Shown piece after piece: positions 8,077-16,402 of a stretch of DNA of 64,000 bases. The DNA is taken from positions 1 to 64,000 of the forward strand of contig NZ_CBCSIQ010000024.1 of the NCBI RefSeq assembly GCF_965139615.1, given 5' to 3'. A program made the position numbers and the translations under genes. Numbering within the stretch: the stretch's first letter is position 1; the number at the start of each line of letters is the position of its first letter. The notes beneath the pieces are model-generated. The model was not told the DNA's origin. It was given only the letters and a program-made list of their open reading frames with translations, and searched no databases. Source of the DNA: Kerstersia similis (GTDB lineage Bacteria; Pseudomonadota; Gammaproteobacteria; Burkholderiales; Burkholderiaceae_B).

Positions 8077-9653
8077 GTCGCAGGCGGCTTGCTCGACACG
8101 TCATACGCCACGCGGTTGATGCCGCGCACTTCGTTGATGATTCGGCCTGATACTTTCTTGAGCAAGGAGTACGGCAGTTCCGCCCAGTCTGCGGTCATGA
8201 AGTCGGAGGTCTGCACGGCGCGCAGCGAGACGACATATTCGTAGGTGCGGCCATCGCCCATGACGCCCACGGATTTCACCGGCAGGAAGACGGTGAAGGC
8301 TTGCGAGGTGAGGTCGTACCAGCTTTTACCGGTTTCTTTGTCGATGGTGCTGCGCAGTTCTTCGATGAAGATGGCATCAGCGCGGCGCAGCAAGTCTGCG
8401 TATTCGCGTTTGACTTCACCCAGGATGCGCACACCCAGGCCAGGACCAGGGAACGGGTGGCGATAGACCATTTCATGCGGCAGGCCCAGCGCTACGCCGA
8501 GTTTGCGCACTTCGTCTTTGAAGAGTTCGCGCAGCGGTTCGAGCAGCTTGAGGTGCAGCGTGTCAGGCAGGCCACCAACGTTGTGGTGCGATTTGATAGC
8601 GACGGCCTTGCCGGTTTTGCTGGCAGCCGATTCGATGACGTCCGGGTAGATGGTGCCTTGCGCCAACCACTGGGCATTGGTGAGTTTGCCGGCTTCTTCC
8701 TGGAAGACTTCGACGAATTCGCGGCCAATGATTTTGCGCTTGGCTTCAGGGTCGGAGACTCCCGCCAGTTTGCCCAGGAAGCGGTCGCTGGCGTCAATGT
8801 GCACGACCTTGACGCCCATGTTGCGCGCAAAGGTGTCCATGACCTGCTTGCCTTCGTCCAGACGCAGCAGACCATGATCCACAAAGACGCAGGTGAGCTG
8901 GTCACCAATGGCGCGGTGTATCAGCGCCGCGGCGACGGAGGAGTCCACACCACCGGAGAGGCCCAGGATGACTTCATCGCTGCCAACCTGTTCACGAATG
9001 CGCGCCACCGCCTCTTCGACGTAGTCCGGCATGTTCCAGTCCGCACTGCAGCCGCAGATGTCACGCACAAAGCGCGTCAGGATGGCCTGGCCCTGTATCG
9101 TGTGAGTGACTTCCGGATGGAATTGCACCGCATAGAAGCCGCGAGCTTCGTCCGCCATGCCCGCGATGGGGCAGGACGGCGTGGAGGCCATCAGGACAAA
9201 ACCCGGCGGCAAGGAGACAACCTTGTCGCCATGGCTCATCCAGACTTTGAGCATGCCGTGGCCGGCGTCATCGCGGAAATCTTCAATGCCATCGAGCAGT
9301 TTGGTGTGCCCTTGAGCACGAACTTCGGCATAGCCGAATTCACGGTGGTCGGAGAAACTGACCTGGCCGCCCAGCTGCTGCGCCATGACCTGCATGCCAT
9401 AGCAAATGCCCAGCACCGGCACATTCAGCTCAAAGACCGAATCAGGTGCCTTGATGGCGTCCGCGCCATAAGCCGAGGCATGGCTGCCGGACAAGATGAT
9501 GCCTTTGAGGCCCAGGCCTAGCTGCTCGCGCAGAAATTCGTTGCTGACATCGCCAGGATGGATTTCGCAGTAAACGCCGGCTTCGCGTACGCGGCGGGCG
9601 ATCAGTTGAGTGACCTGCGAACCGTAGTCTAGGATCAGAATGCGTTGGTGCAT
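8061..9653 (-). CDS. guaA: GMP synthase (glutamine-hydrolysing)
   Basis: GuaA converts XMP to GMP with ATP and glutamine in the cytosol, the last step of guanine nucleotide synthesis. The 530-residue protein starts MHQRILILDYGSQ. The class I glutamine amidotransferase domain has nucleophile C84 (GICYGMQ) and the H179/E181 pair (HPE). The ATP pyrophosphatase loop is LSGGVDSS at 232-239, followed by the C-terminal dimerisation domain ending ATIEWE. Length is typical. It lies downstream of guaB on the same strand, with two hairpins between them, so it may have its own transcription start. Its 3' end is the island attachment site but the reading frame is intact. Confidence 0.98.
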   Translation of the reverse strand: MHQRILILDYGSQVTQLIARRVREAGVYCEIHPGDVSNEFLREQLGLGLKGIILSGSHASAYGADAIKAPDSVFELNVPVLGICYGMQVMAQQLGGQVSFSDHREFGYAEVRAQGHTKLLDGIEDFRDDAGHGMLKVWMSHGDKVVSLPPGFVLMASTPSCPIAGMADEARGFYAVQFHPEVTHTIQGQAILTRFVRDICGCSADWNMPDYVEEAVARIREQVGSDEVILGLSGGVDSSVAAALIHRAIGDQLTCVFVDHGLLRLDEGKQVMDTFARNMGVKVVHIDASDRFLGKLAGVSDPEAKRKIIGREFVEVFQEEAGKLTNAQWLAQGTIYPDVIESAASKTGKAVAIKSHHNVGGLPDTLHLKLLEPLRELFKDEVRKLGVALGLPHEMVYRHPFPGPGLGVRILGEVKREYADLLRRADAIFIEELRSTIDKETGKSWYDLTSQAFTVFLPVKSVGVMGDGRTYEYVVSLRAVQTSDFMTADWAELPYSLLKKVSGRIINEVRGINRVAYDVSSKPPATIEWE

Positions 9654-9719
9654 GGATGAAGAGAGGGTAAAGAGTCTGGTCAGTGACGCCAGTGAAACAG
9701 GGCTTCGCCAGCGCGCCGG

Positions 9720-9743
9720 CCGGCTGTTCCAGTGAACAGCCGG
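9720..9743. other. Perfect hairpin in the guaB-guaA gap
   Basis: CCGGCTGTT (9720-9728) pairs perfectly with AACAGCCGG (9735-9743) around CCAGTG. It has no T-tract on either side, so it could be an mRNA stability element or a 5' leader structure for guaA rather than a terminator. Confidence 0.5.
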
Positions 9744-9754
9744 TTCCGAAAAGA

Positions 9755-9778
9755 AAAACAGCCTCCCTCACGGGAGGC
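9755..9778 (-). terminator. Rho-independent terminator or attenuator after guaB
   Basis: GCCTCCC (9761-9767) pairs with GGGAGGC (9772-9778) around four bases and is followed on the minus strand by a T-rich tract. It lies only 11 bp past the guaB stop codon and before guaA, so it should reduce or block read-through from guaB into guaA. Confidence 0.8.
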
Positions 9779-9789
9779 CGCCATGGCTA

Positions 9790-11250
9790 TCAGTCAGCCC
9801 GGTAGTTCGGGGCTTCCTTGGTGATCTGTACGTCGTGGACGTGCGATTCACGCACGCCAGCCGCAGTGATCTCGACGAACTCGGCCTTGGTTCGCAGGTC
9901 TTCGATGGTGGCGCAACCGCAGTAGCCCATCGACGCCCGCACACCACCTACCAGTTGATAGATGATGGCCAGAACGCTGCCCTTGTAGGGCACACGGCCT
10001 TCGATACCTTCCGGTACGAGCTTGTCAACATTGTTGGCAGGATCCTGGAAGTAACGGTCGGCCGAGCCTTTGCTCATGGCCCCCAGGCTGCCCATGCCAC
10101 GGTAGGACTTGTAGGAACGCCCCTGGAACAGCACGACTTCGCCAGGCGCTTCTTCCGTGCCGGCGAACATGCCGCCCATCATCACACTGGAAGCACCTGC
10201 CGCCAACGCCTTGGAGACATCGCCCGAGTAGCGCACGCCACCGTCGGCGATCAGCGGCACACCCGTGCCTTCCAGCGCCTTGGCAACGTTGGCAATGGCG
10301 GTGATCTGGGGCACGCCGACACCCGCGACAATACGCGTGGTGCAGATGGAGCCCGGGCCGATGCCGACCTTGACGCCGTCCGCGCCGGCTTCTGCCAGCG
10401 CCAATGCTGCCGCGCCCGTGGCAATGTTGCCGCCAATGACGTCAACGTGCGGGAAGTTCTGCTTGACCCAGCGCACGCCTTCGATCACGCCGGCCGAGTG
10501 GCCATGCGCCGTATCGACGATCAGTACGTCCACGCCAGCAGCCACCAGACGGGCCACGCGTTCCTGAGAATCGCCACCGACACCGACTGCCGCGCCTACG
10601 CGCAGCTGGCCTTGGGCGTCCTTGCAGGCAAAGGGATGGGCCGTGTTCTTGACGATGTCCTTGACGGTCGCCAGACCACGCAGCTCGAAGGCATCATTGA
10701 CGATGAGCACCCGCTCCAGACGATGCTTGTGCATCAAGGCCTGGGCTTCATCCAGCGTGGCGCCTTCATTCATCGTGACCAGACGCTCCTTGGGCGTCAT
10801 GATCTCGCGCAAGGGCAGATCCAGACGGTCTTCAAAGCGCAAGTCACGGTTCGTGACGATGCCGACCAGGGTCTTGCCCTGCACCACCGGCAGGCCGGAG
10901 ATGCCATGCTGCTCTTGCAGCGCAACGGCATCACGCACGCGCATGTCAGGCGTGACAGTCACCGGGTCGATAACAATACCGAACTCATGACGCTTCACGC
11001 GAGAGACTTCGCGAGCCTGCTCTTCGATGGAGAGATTTTTATGAATGATCCCGATCCCGCCCTCTTGCGCCATGGCAATCGCCAAGCGCGCTTCGGTCAC
11101 GGTATCCATGGCGGCCGAGACGAAGGGAATATTGAGGGAGATGTTGCGGGTCAGGCGGGTGGTCAGGGAGGTGTCCCTGGGCAGCACTTCCGAATATGCC
11201 GGCACCAGCAGCACATCGTCGAAAGTGAGCGCTTTTTGAATTAAACGCAT
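9790..11250 (-). CDS. guaB: IMP dehydrogenase
   Basis: GuaB oxidises IMP to XMP with NAD, the committed step to guanine nucleotides. The 486-residue protein begins MRLIQKALTFDDVLLVPAYS, the standard family start. It sits behind a GGAG motif eight bases upstream; a longer reading frame begins at 11274 but adds only eight atypical residues. The (beta/alpha)8 barrel is interrupted by a CBS-domain pair at about residues 95-205. The catalytic loop GIGPGSICTTR carries nucleophile C303. The protein ends in a typical basic tail. It precedes guaA on the same strand. Confidence 0.97.
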   Translation of the reverse strand: MRLIQKALTFDDVLLVPAYSEVLPRDTSLTTRLTRNISLNIPFVSAAMDTVTEARLAIAMAQEGGIGIIHKNLSIEEQAREVSRVKRHEFGIVIDPVTVTPDMRVRDAVALQEQHGISGLPVVQGKTLVGIVTNRDLRFEDRLDLPLREIMTPKERLVTMNEGATLDEAQALMHKHRLERVLIVNDAFELRGLATVKDIVKNTAHPFACKDAQGQLRVGAAVGVGGDSQERVARLVAAGVDVLIVDTAHGHSAGVIEGVRWVKQNFPHVDVIGGNIATGAAALALAEAGADGVKVGIGPGSICTTRIVAGVGVPQITAIANVAKALEGTGVPLIADGGVRYSGDVSKALAAGASSVMMGGMFAGTEEAPGEVVLFQGRSYKSYRGMGSLGAMSKGSADRYFQDPANNVDKLVPEGIEGRVPYKGSVLAIIYQLVGGVRASMGYCGCATIEDLRTKAEFVEITAAGVRESHVHDVQITKEAPNYRAD

Positions 11251-11802
11251 GAGGATACTCCGGGCGCAAAGCAAGATTATACGCTCATGTCGCCCCGCTG
11301 TCGCCCCGGTGTTGCTTAAGCGGCAAAACAGCCAGGCTCACTCAAGGCACCGCCCGGGCCCATGCATGCACCGATCACATGACAGATGCTGCTAAATGCA
11401 ACCGCCATCGCCATCGCAGCTGAAACCCATCATTCCAGGCATCTGGAAGCAAGAAGACAGATGAAAAGGTAATTTACTGTCAACACCCGATAAAAACCCC
11501 AATTGTCCGGCGGAACCTTTGTCCACGCCAATCCGTCCCCCGACTCGGCATGCTGATCACATCTTGATAATAAGGCCGTGCTCTAAGATAGAGCTAAACA
11601 ATCGAAAATATTGGATAATAGAGAGCAAAGGTTGCGCACTCGCTGAAGGCCGTTTACGACATCCACAGCGGGCGACCCATTTCCGGGCCGCATTAACGAT
11701 GCTTTTGTCTTTGCTTCATCCGCGTCTCCATGGCAGGCGGACAGGCGGCTTAACAGACTATTACGCACCACACACATCCCAGCAGGAAATACAACAGATA
11801 CC
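11251..11802. other. Divergent intergenic region between guaB and the response regulator gene
   Basis: This 552-bp stretch separates guaB (leftward) from the response-regulator gene (rightward) and must contain both promoters. The part at 11470-11640 is clearly AT-richer than its surroundings. No convincing gene, riboswitch or operator was recognised. Confidence 0.5.
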
Positions 11803-12504
11803 ATGCGCGAACCACATATCGCGGTGCTCGAGGACGATCCCGCCCAGGGTACCCAGATACAGCAAACACTCCTCCAGGCAGGCTTTCGCTGTACGCTGTT
11901 CCGCGACGGCGCCAGCATGCTGGCCGCAGTACGCAGCCAAAGCTTCGACTTGCTGATCCTGGATTGGAATCTTCCCAATATGGATGGTGAAGAGGTTCTG
12001 ACCAAGATCCGCAATCGCCATGGTGCCGCGCTGCCCATTATCTTCGTCACCAGCCGCACCGATGAACAGGATCTGGCACGCGGCCTGCAATCCGGCGCAG
12101 ATGACTACATCACCAAGCCGTGGGGCAAGGTCGAGTTGCTGGCCCGCCTGCGCGCCTTGCTGCGGCGAGTCTATCCTGCGGAGCCGGAACAAGGCGTACT
12201 GACCTATGGCCGCTACACGATAGATACTGGCAGCCGTACGATTTCCCTGGACGGCACACCCGCTGTGCTGACTCCCAAGGAATACGAGCTGGCCCTGCTC
12301 TTTTTTCGTCAGTCGGACCAATTGCTGTCTCGTGCGACACTGGCCGATGCCGTCTGGAACCGGGAAATCCCTCCGACCTCCCGGACGCTGGACACGCACT
12401 TATCAAATATCCGCCAGAAACTCCAGCTACGGCCGGAAAACGGCGTACGCCTGACCTCATCCTACGCCCTGGGCTATCGCCTGGAAATCATTACCGAGTC
12501 CTGA
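11803..12504 (+). CDS. OmpR-family response regulator
   Basis: This 233-residue protein is a phosphorylation-controlled transcription factor. The receiver domain (residues 1-118) shows acidic D11/D12, phosphoacceptor D54 (LILDWNLPNMDG), T83 and K105 (YITKPW). Residues 135-230 form a winged-helix DNA-binding domain with the LTPKEYELALLF and RTLDTHLSNIRQKL signatures. It is first of three plus-strand genes; the next begins 9 bp later, and the likely partner kinase is the third gene. Its targets are unknown. The ribosome-binding site is weak (AGGAAA about 13 bases upstream). Confidence 0.93.
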   Translation: MREPHIAVLEDDPAQGTQIQQTLLQAGFRCTLFRDGASMLAAVRSQSFDLLILDWNLPNMDGEEVLTKIRNRHGAALPIIFVTSRTDEQDLARGLQSGADDYITKPWGKVELLARLRALLRRVYPAEPEQGVLTYGRYTIDTGSRTISLDGTPAVLTPKEYELALLFFRQSDQLLSRATLADAVWNREIPPTSRTLDTHLSNIRQKLQLRPENGVRLTSSYALGYRLEIITES

Positions 12505-12513
12505 AACTCCGCC

Positions 12514-13674
12514 ATGATGAATCCCTTGCTGTCTTGCCCCTCGGCGCCTGCTGGCGCCTTCTCTTTGCGTCAATTCATTGCAAGAGGAGCTGTCTTGCTG
12601 GGCTGTGCCCTGCTGCCGACCCTGGGCCAGGCCCAACCGGCCGGCACAGACAAAGATGATTTTCTGTACTACGTGCTCAGAGACGATACGCTGGGCAATC
12701 TGGCCAGCACGTATCTGCTGGATGTGAACCGCTGGAAAGCCATCGCTGAGTTCAATCATATCGCCGACCAATTCCGCCTGCCCATCGGCAAGCAGTTGCG
12801 TATTCCCCTGGCCTGGATTCCCCGCTTGCCAGCGGCTGCGGTGCTTGAGTATGTTCAGGGCGCTGTCCTGGTCAATGGCGAACCCGCCAGCCAGGGCCAG
12901 GCGCTGGCTGCCGGCCAGCGCCTGAGCACCCCGGCCAATGGCGCTGCCTCTATCCGGCTGCCCGATGGCGGATTTGTCGCCCTGCCCGCCAACAGCGAAA
13001 TCAATGTTGAACTCCTGCAGCAATTCGCTGGCACCGGTTTGATCGACTCCGTTATCGCGCTGGATCAGGGAGACCTGGACACCGAAGTTTCGCCCGAACA
13101 CCAGGGCGTTGGCCGCTTCGAAGTCCGCACCCCGGTGACGATCACAGGCGTACGTGGCACACGGTTCCGGGTTCGCGTCGATGAACACGGTACCATCAAC
13201 GAAGTGCTCAATGGCCAGGTACAGCTGGCATCAGGGCCGTCGCTTGCGGACGCGGATACCAACCGGCGCATTCCCGCCGGGCATGGCACGCGCGTCAGCG
13301 CCGATGGCAGCTCGCACCCCATCGTCGCCCTGCCCCCCGCGCCAACCATTCTGAGCAGCAAGTCCGACGGCGGGCAATGGACGGTGGATTTCGCTCCGGT
13401 ACCGGGTGCCGTGTCCTATATGGTTCAGTACAGCCATGATGCGCAGGGTTCCCGAATCATCGAGCGCGAGGCCTTGGATGCGCCGCCCCTGCACGCCCGC
13501 CTGAGCGAGCCAAAATTCTATGCGAGCATTGTCGCCATCGACGCGCAAGGCCTGCACAGCCCGGCCAGTCAGGCCCTGGCATTGACCGGTTTCGACAACT
13601 CCCTGCTGAGCTCTGATGGCGCGCCGGTACAAGCCGGCACCGGCGGGGTGGTCACCTTGCAAGTCTTCCGTTAA
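12514..13674 (+). CDS. Periplasmic LysM and FecR-domain protein
   Basis: The 386-residue product has a signal peptide ending near residue 41 (LGQAQ). A LysM-like module at about residues 52-97 (YYVLRDDTLGNLAS through QLRIPLAW) probably binds peptidoglycan. A FecR-type beta domain at about 110-240 includes RFEVRTPVTITGVRGTRFRV. A fibronectin-III-like module lies at about 285-365. FecR domains in this setting are not tied to iron transport but are common next to CHASE2 kinases. It is translated 9 bp after the response regulator and 144 bp before the kinase, so it may supply an envelope signal to that kinase. That role is inferred. Confidence 0.88.
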   Translation: MMNPLLSCPSAPAGAFSLRQFIARGAVLLGCALLPTLGQAQPAGTDKDDFLYYVLRDDTLGNLASTYLLDVNRWKAIAEFNHIADQFRLPIGKQLRIPLAWIPRLPAAAVLEYVQGAVLVNGEPASQGQALAAGQRLSTPANGAASIRLPDGGFVALPANSEINVELLQQFAGTGLIDSVIALDQGDLDTEVSPEHQGVGRFEVRTPVTITGVRGTRFRVRVDEHGTINEVLNGQVQLASGPSLADADTNRRIPAGHGTRVSADGSSHPIVALPPAPTILSSKSDGGQWTVDFAPVPGAVSYMVQYSHDAQGSRIIEREALDAPPLHARLSEPKFYASIVAIDAQGLHSPASQALALTGFDNSLLSSDGAPVQAGTGGVVTLQVFR

Positions 13675-13818
13675 TCAGCGCGCCGGCAGCCTGCCGCGCA
13701 TGCAGCCGGCTGCCTTGCCCTCCTTTTCCCCGAAGCCTGACGGCCCAACGACCGTCAGAGCTGCCCAGATTCAGACGGGGGACGCCGCCCCGCTCTCCTG
13801 GCCGAACCTGACTGCGCC

Positions 13819-16158
13819 ATGCCCGACCGTGCCTCCCGCCTTTCGCGCCCTGCCTTGCCCGGATGGGGCCTGGCGCTGTTTCTCAGCCTGTTGCTGGCCG
13901 GCCTGAGCCTGGTCAACGGCCTGGGGCGCTTTGACTACCTGATTTACGATAACCTGCTGCGCACCATTGAACATGATGCGTCGCCAGACATCGTGCTCAT
14001 TGCCATTGATGATGGCAGCCTGGAAAAACTGGGAAACTGGCCCTGGCCTCGCACCACCCACGCCCAGTTGCTCGACCAGCTCCCCGAGGCACGGGCCATT
14101 GCTTTCGACATTATTTTCAGTGAAGTCGATCGCTATGGCGGCCAGGAAGATGCGCAACTGGCGGCCGCAATACGCCGACACGGCCAGGTTGTGCTGCCCG
14201 GCATTCTGGATGTCGCGTCCGGCAATATCCAGCCACCGACCCCTAAACTGGCCCAAGCCGCTGCCGGCATCGGCTACATCAATATGCAGCCCGATACCGA
14301 TGGCGTGGCGCGCCGTTTCATGCCCCTCAGCGTGAATCATGCGCCACATATGGCCGATGTCATGCTGTCCGTCGCTGGGCTGCCCGTCAAACGTCCGATT
14401 GCCCCTGGCCAATCCGCACTGCTGCGCTATGCTGGGCCGTCCGGGCAATACATCATGTTGCCCTACGCTGATGTCCTGCAAGGCAGGATTGACCCTGCCT
14501 TCTGGAAAGACAAGCTCATCATCGTAGGCGCCTGGGCGACCGGCCTGGGCGACAACTTTGCCACACCCATGGCACGCACCGGCATGGACATGGCAGGGAT
14601 GGAGATTCTGGCCAACATCATCCAGTCACGCCAAATGGGGCTGGAAATCCGGGTCTGGCCAGTCTGGGGCATCTTTCTGATCTGGCTGATCCCCGTCCTA
14701 CTGCTGTATTTTGCCCTGCGCCATCTCTCGCCAAGGCATGGGCTCTATGCTGTCGGCCTGGCCCTCGTCGCCACGCTGCTAGGCAGCTGGCTGTTGCTGC
14801 GCTACGGACAAATCTGGGTTCCACCAGGCGCGGCATTGGTGATACTGACCATCAGCTATCCGTTATGGAGCTGGCGCAGCCAGGAACTGGCCTTGCGCAG
14901 CCTGGATAGCACCCTCGCCACCTTGCGCCAGGAAGATCAGAATTTCCCGGAAATTCCGCAAAGACAACGTCGCGCCAGCCAGCATATCCTCGATACACGG
15001 ATCCATGAGCTTGGGTTGGCGCTGGAGCGAGTGCGCAACCTGCGGGCTTTTATTTCGAACAGCCTGGAATCCACCCCCGACCCGACCTGGGTCTGCAATC
15101 CTGACGGCACATTGCGATACTTCAACCGCGCCGCAGCACGCTACTGGAAGCAGCTGTCAACCCAGCTGCCCTTGTCCCTGGGAATGGCCATCCTGCCCCT
15201 GCTGCAAACCGCTTTCCCGCGACTGCCAGCCGAGCGTTTGGAAAACTGGCTGGCTGGACGCGATACCGACACCGGCAATCTCGCGGACAGCACGCCACAA
15301 GCTGCGGATCACACGCTGGAAAGCCAGGATAGCGCCGGCATAGACTGGCTGTTGCAGCACGCCTGGCTACAAACGCCAGAGCGCGAAACAGCCGGGATCG
15401 TGATTACGATGACGGATATTTCCATCATCCGGACGATTGAACGCCGCCGAGAGCAAAGTCTGAGTTTTCTGTCTCATGACATGCGCGCACCACAGAATTC
15501 CATTCTGGCCCAGATCGAACTGCGCGAACAGGAGTCCCCTGGCGCGGCTGAAGTACAGACCTTGAAACGCATTACGAATTACGCGCGCCAGACGCTGGAG
15601 CTGGTCGATGGTTTTGTGCAATTGACCCGGGCAGAATCAGCTCAGCTGCACCCCTACGACACGGATTTGTACGACTTGCTGTGCGAGTGCTGCGACAATT
15701 TCTTCAGCCTTGCCCAGACCAGCCAGTTGCGCATCCATACCGGCCCACCGCCGGAAGAACCCGCCACCTGGCTCAGTGTGGACGCAACCATGCTGCGTCG
15801 CGCCATCGGCAATCTCTTGCATAACGCGATCAAGTTCAGTCCCGCTTACTCCAGCATCGAGTGCAATCTGCTCTGGGAGGCCGAAGCCAACCGCTGGGTC
15901 ATCACCATTCGTGACCACGGCCCCGGCGTGCCGCCGGAAGATCTGCAAACCCTATTTGAAGCGTTTACCCAGAATGCGACAGGCACCGCTATTCGCAATC
16001 CGGGTGCAGGACTGGGACTGGCCTTTGTGCTGACCGTCGCTCAACGCCACCACGGCACGGCCTGGGCCAGCAATGCGCCAGATGGCGGCGCCATTTTCCA
16101 CATTGCTTTGCCCGCCGTCGCACTGGCAGAAGATACCGAAATCAGGCCCGACGCCTGA
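13819..16158 (+). CDS. CHASE2-domain sensor histidine kinase
   Basis: This 779-residue inner-membrane kinase has an N-terminal helix (17-36), an extracytoplasmic CHASE2 domain (about 38-275) and three closely spaced helices (about 280-350). A PAS-like segment follows (about 405-545), then HisKA with phospho-accepting H553 (FLSHDMRAPQN). The HATPase domain shows an N box (NLLHNAIKF), G1 (RDHGPGVPPE) and G2 (GAGLGLAF), so it should be active. It is the probable partner of the OmpR-type regulator two genes upstream, with the LysM/FecR protein between them. The signal is unknown. Its last 17 bases overlap the 3' end of tusA on the opposite strand. Confidence 0.93.
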   Translation: MPDRASRLSRPALPGWGLALFLSLLLAGLSLVNGLGRFDYLIYDNLLRTIEHDASPDIVLIAIDDGSLEKLGNWPWPRTTHAQLLDQLPEARAIAFDIIFSEVDRYGGQEDAQLAAAIRRHGQVVLPGILDVASGNIQPPTPKLAQAAAGIGYINMQPDTDGVARRFMPLSVNHAPHMADVMLSVAGLPVKRPIAPGQSALLRYAGPSGQYIMLPYADVLQGRIDPAFWKDKLIIVGAWATGLGDNFATPMARTGMDMAGMEILANIIQSRQMGLEIRVWPVWGIFLIWLIPVLLLYFALRHLSPRHGLYAVGLALVATLLGSWLLLRYGQIWVPPGAALVILTISYPLWSWRSQELALRSLDSTLATLRQEDQNFPEIPQRQRRASQHILDTRIHELGLALERVRNLRAFISNSLESTPDPTWVCNPDGTLRYFNRAAARYWKQLSTQLPLSLGMAILPLLQTAFPRLPAERLENWLAGRDTDTGNLADSTPQAADHTLESQDSAGIDWLLQHAWLQTPERETAGIVITMTDISIIRTIERRREQSLSFLSHDMRAPQNSILAQIELREQESPGAAEVQTLKRITNYARQTLELVDGFVQLTRAESAQLHPYDTDLYDLLCECCDNFFSLAQTSQLRIHTGPPPEEPATWLSVDATMLRRAIGNLLHNAIKFSPAYSSIECNLLWEAEANRWVITIRDHGPGVPPEDLQTLFEAFTQNATGTAIRNPGAGLGLAFVLTVAQRHHGTAWASNAPDGGAIFHIALPAVALAEDTEIRPDA

Positions 16159-16387
16159 GGTAGTGCACGCAACATTCGCCTTCATCACGCTGCAACAGCA
16201 GCGTGTTGCCCGTTTGCCGGGCAAAGGCTTCGAAATCACGAATGGCGCCAGGATCGGTCGTCACGACACGCAAGACCTCATTGGCCTGCATCTGCGCCAG
16301 GGCCTTCTTGGCACGGAGGATGGGCAGCGGACATTTCAATCCGCTGGCATCCACCTCCATCACAAACGCGGGATCACTCGTGTTCAT
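16142..16387 (-). CDS. TusA-family sulfur carrier protein
   Basis: This 81-residue protein is a TusA/SirA-like sulfur carrier. It shows the family signature GLKCPLPILRAKKAL with the persulfide-forming Cys19 of the CPxP motif and a short alpha/beta fold. Such proteins pass sulfur to tRNA thiolation or to molybdenum-cofactor and other sulfur pathways; the partner here is not evident. It begins 15 bp after alaS on the same strand, so it is probably co-transcribed with it. Its 3' end overlaps the convergent kinase gene by 17 bp. Confidence 0.9.
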   Translation of the reverse strand: MNTSDPAFVMEVDASGLKCPLPILRAKKALAQMQANEVLRVVTTDPGAIRDFEAFARQTGNTLLLQRDEGECCVHYLRRRA

Positions 16388-16402
16388 GGTGCCACATCCG
16401 CC

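Noticed and set aside
8301..11244. Long plus-strand frames opposite guaA and guaB
   Set aside because: They mirror highly conserved genes and their translations are composition shadows (His/Arg/Gln-rich) with no domains.
11519..11956. A 145-codon plus-strand frame overlapping the response regulator start
   Set aside because: It overlaps a clear receiver domain in another frame, has no ribosome-binding site and no family resemblance.
16366..16379. A 14-bp copy of the guaA-junction sequence (shared with 8053-8066), considered as a second island end
   Set aside because: It lies inside conserved tusA coding sequence, on the core-genome side of guaA, with only core genes in between; chance similarity is the simpler reading.
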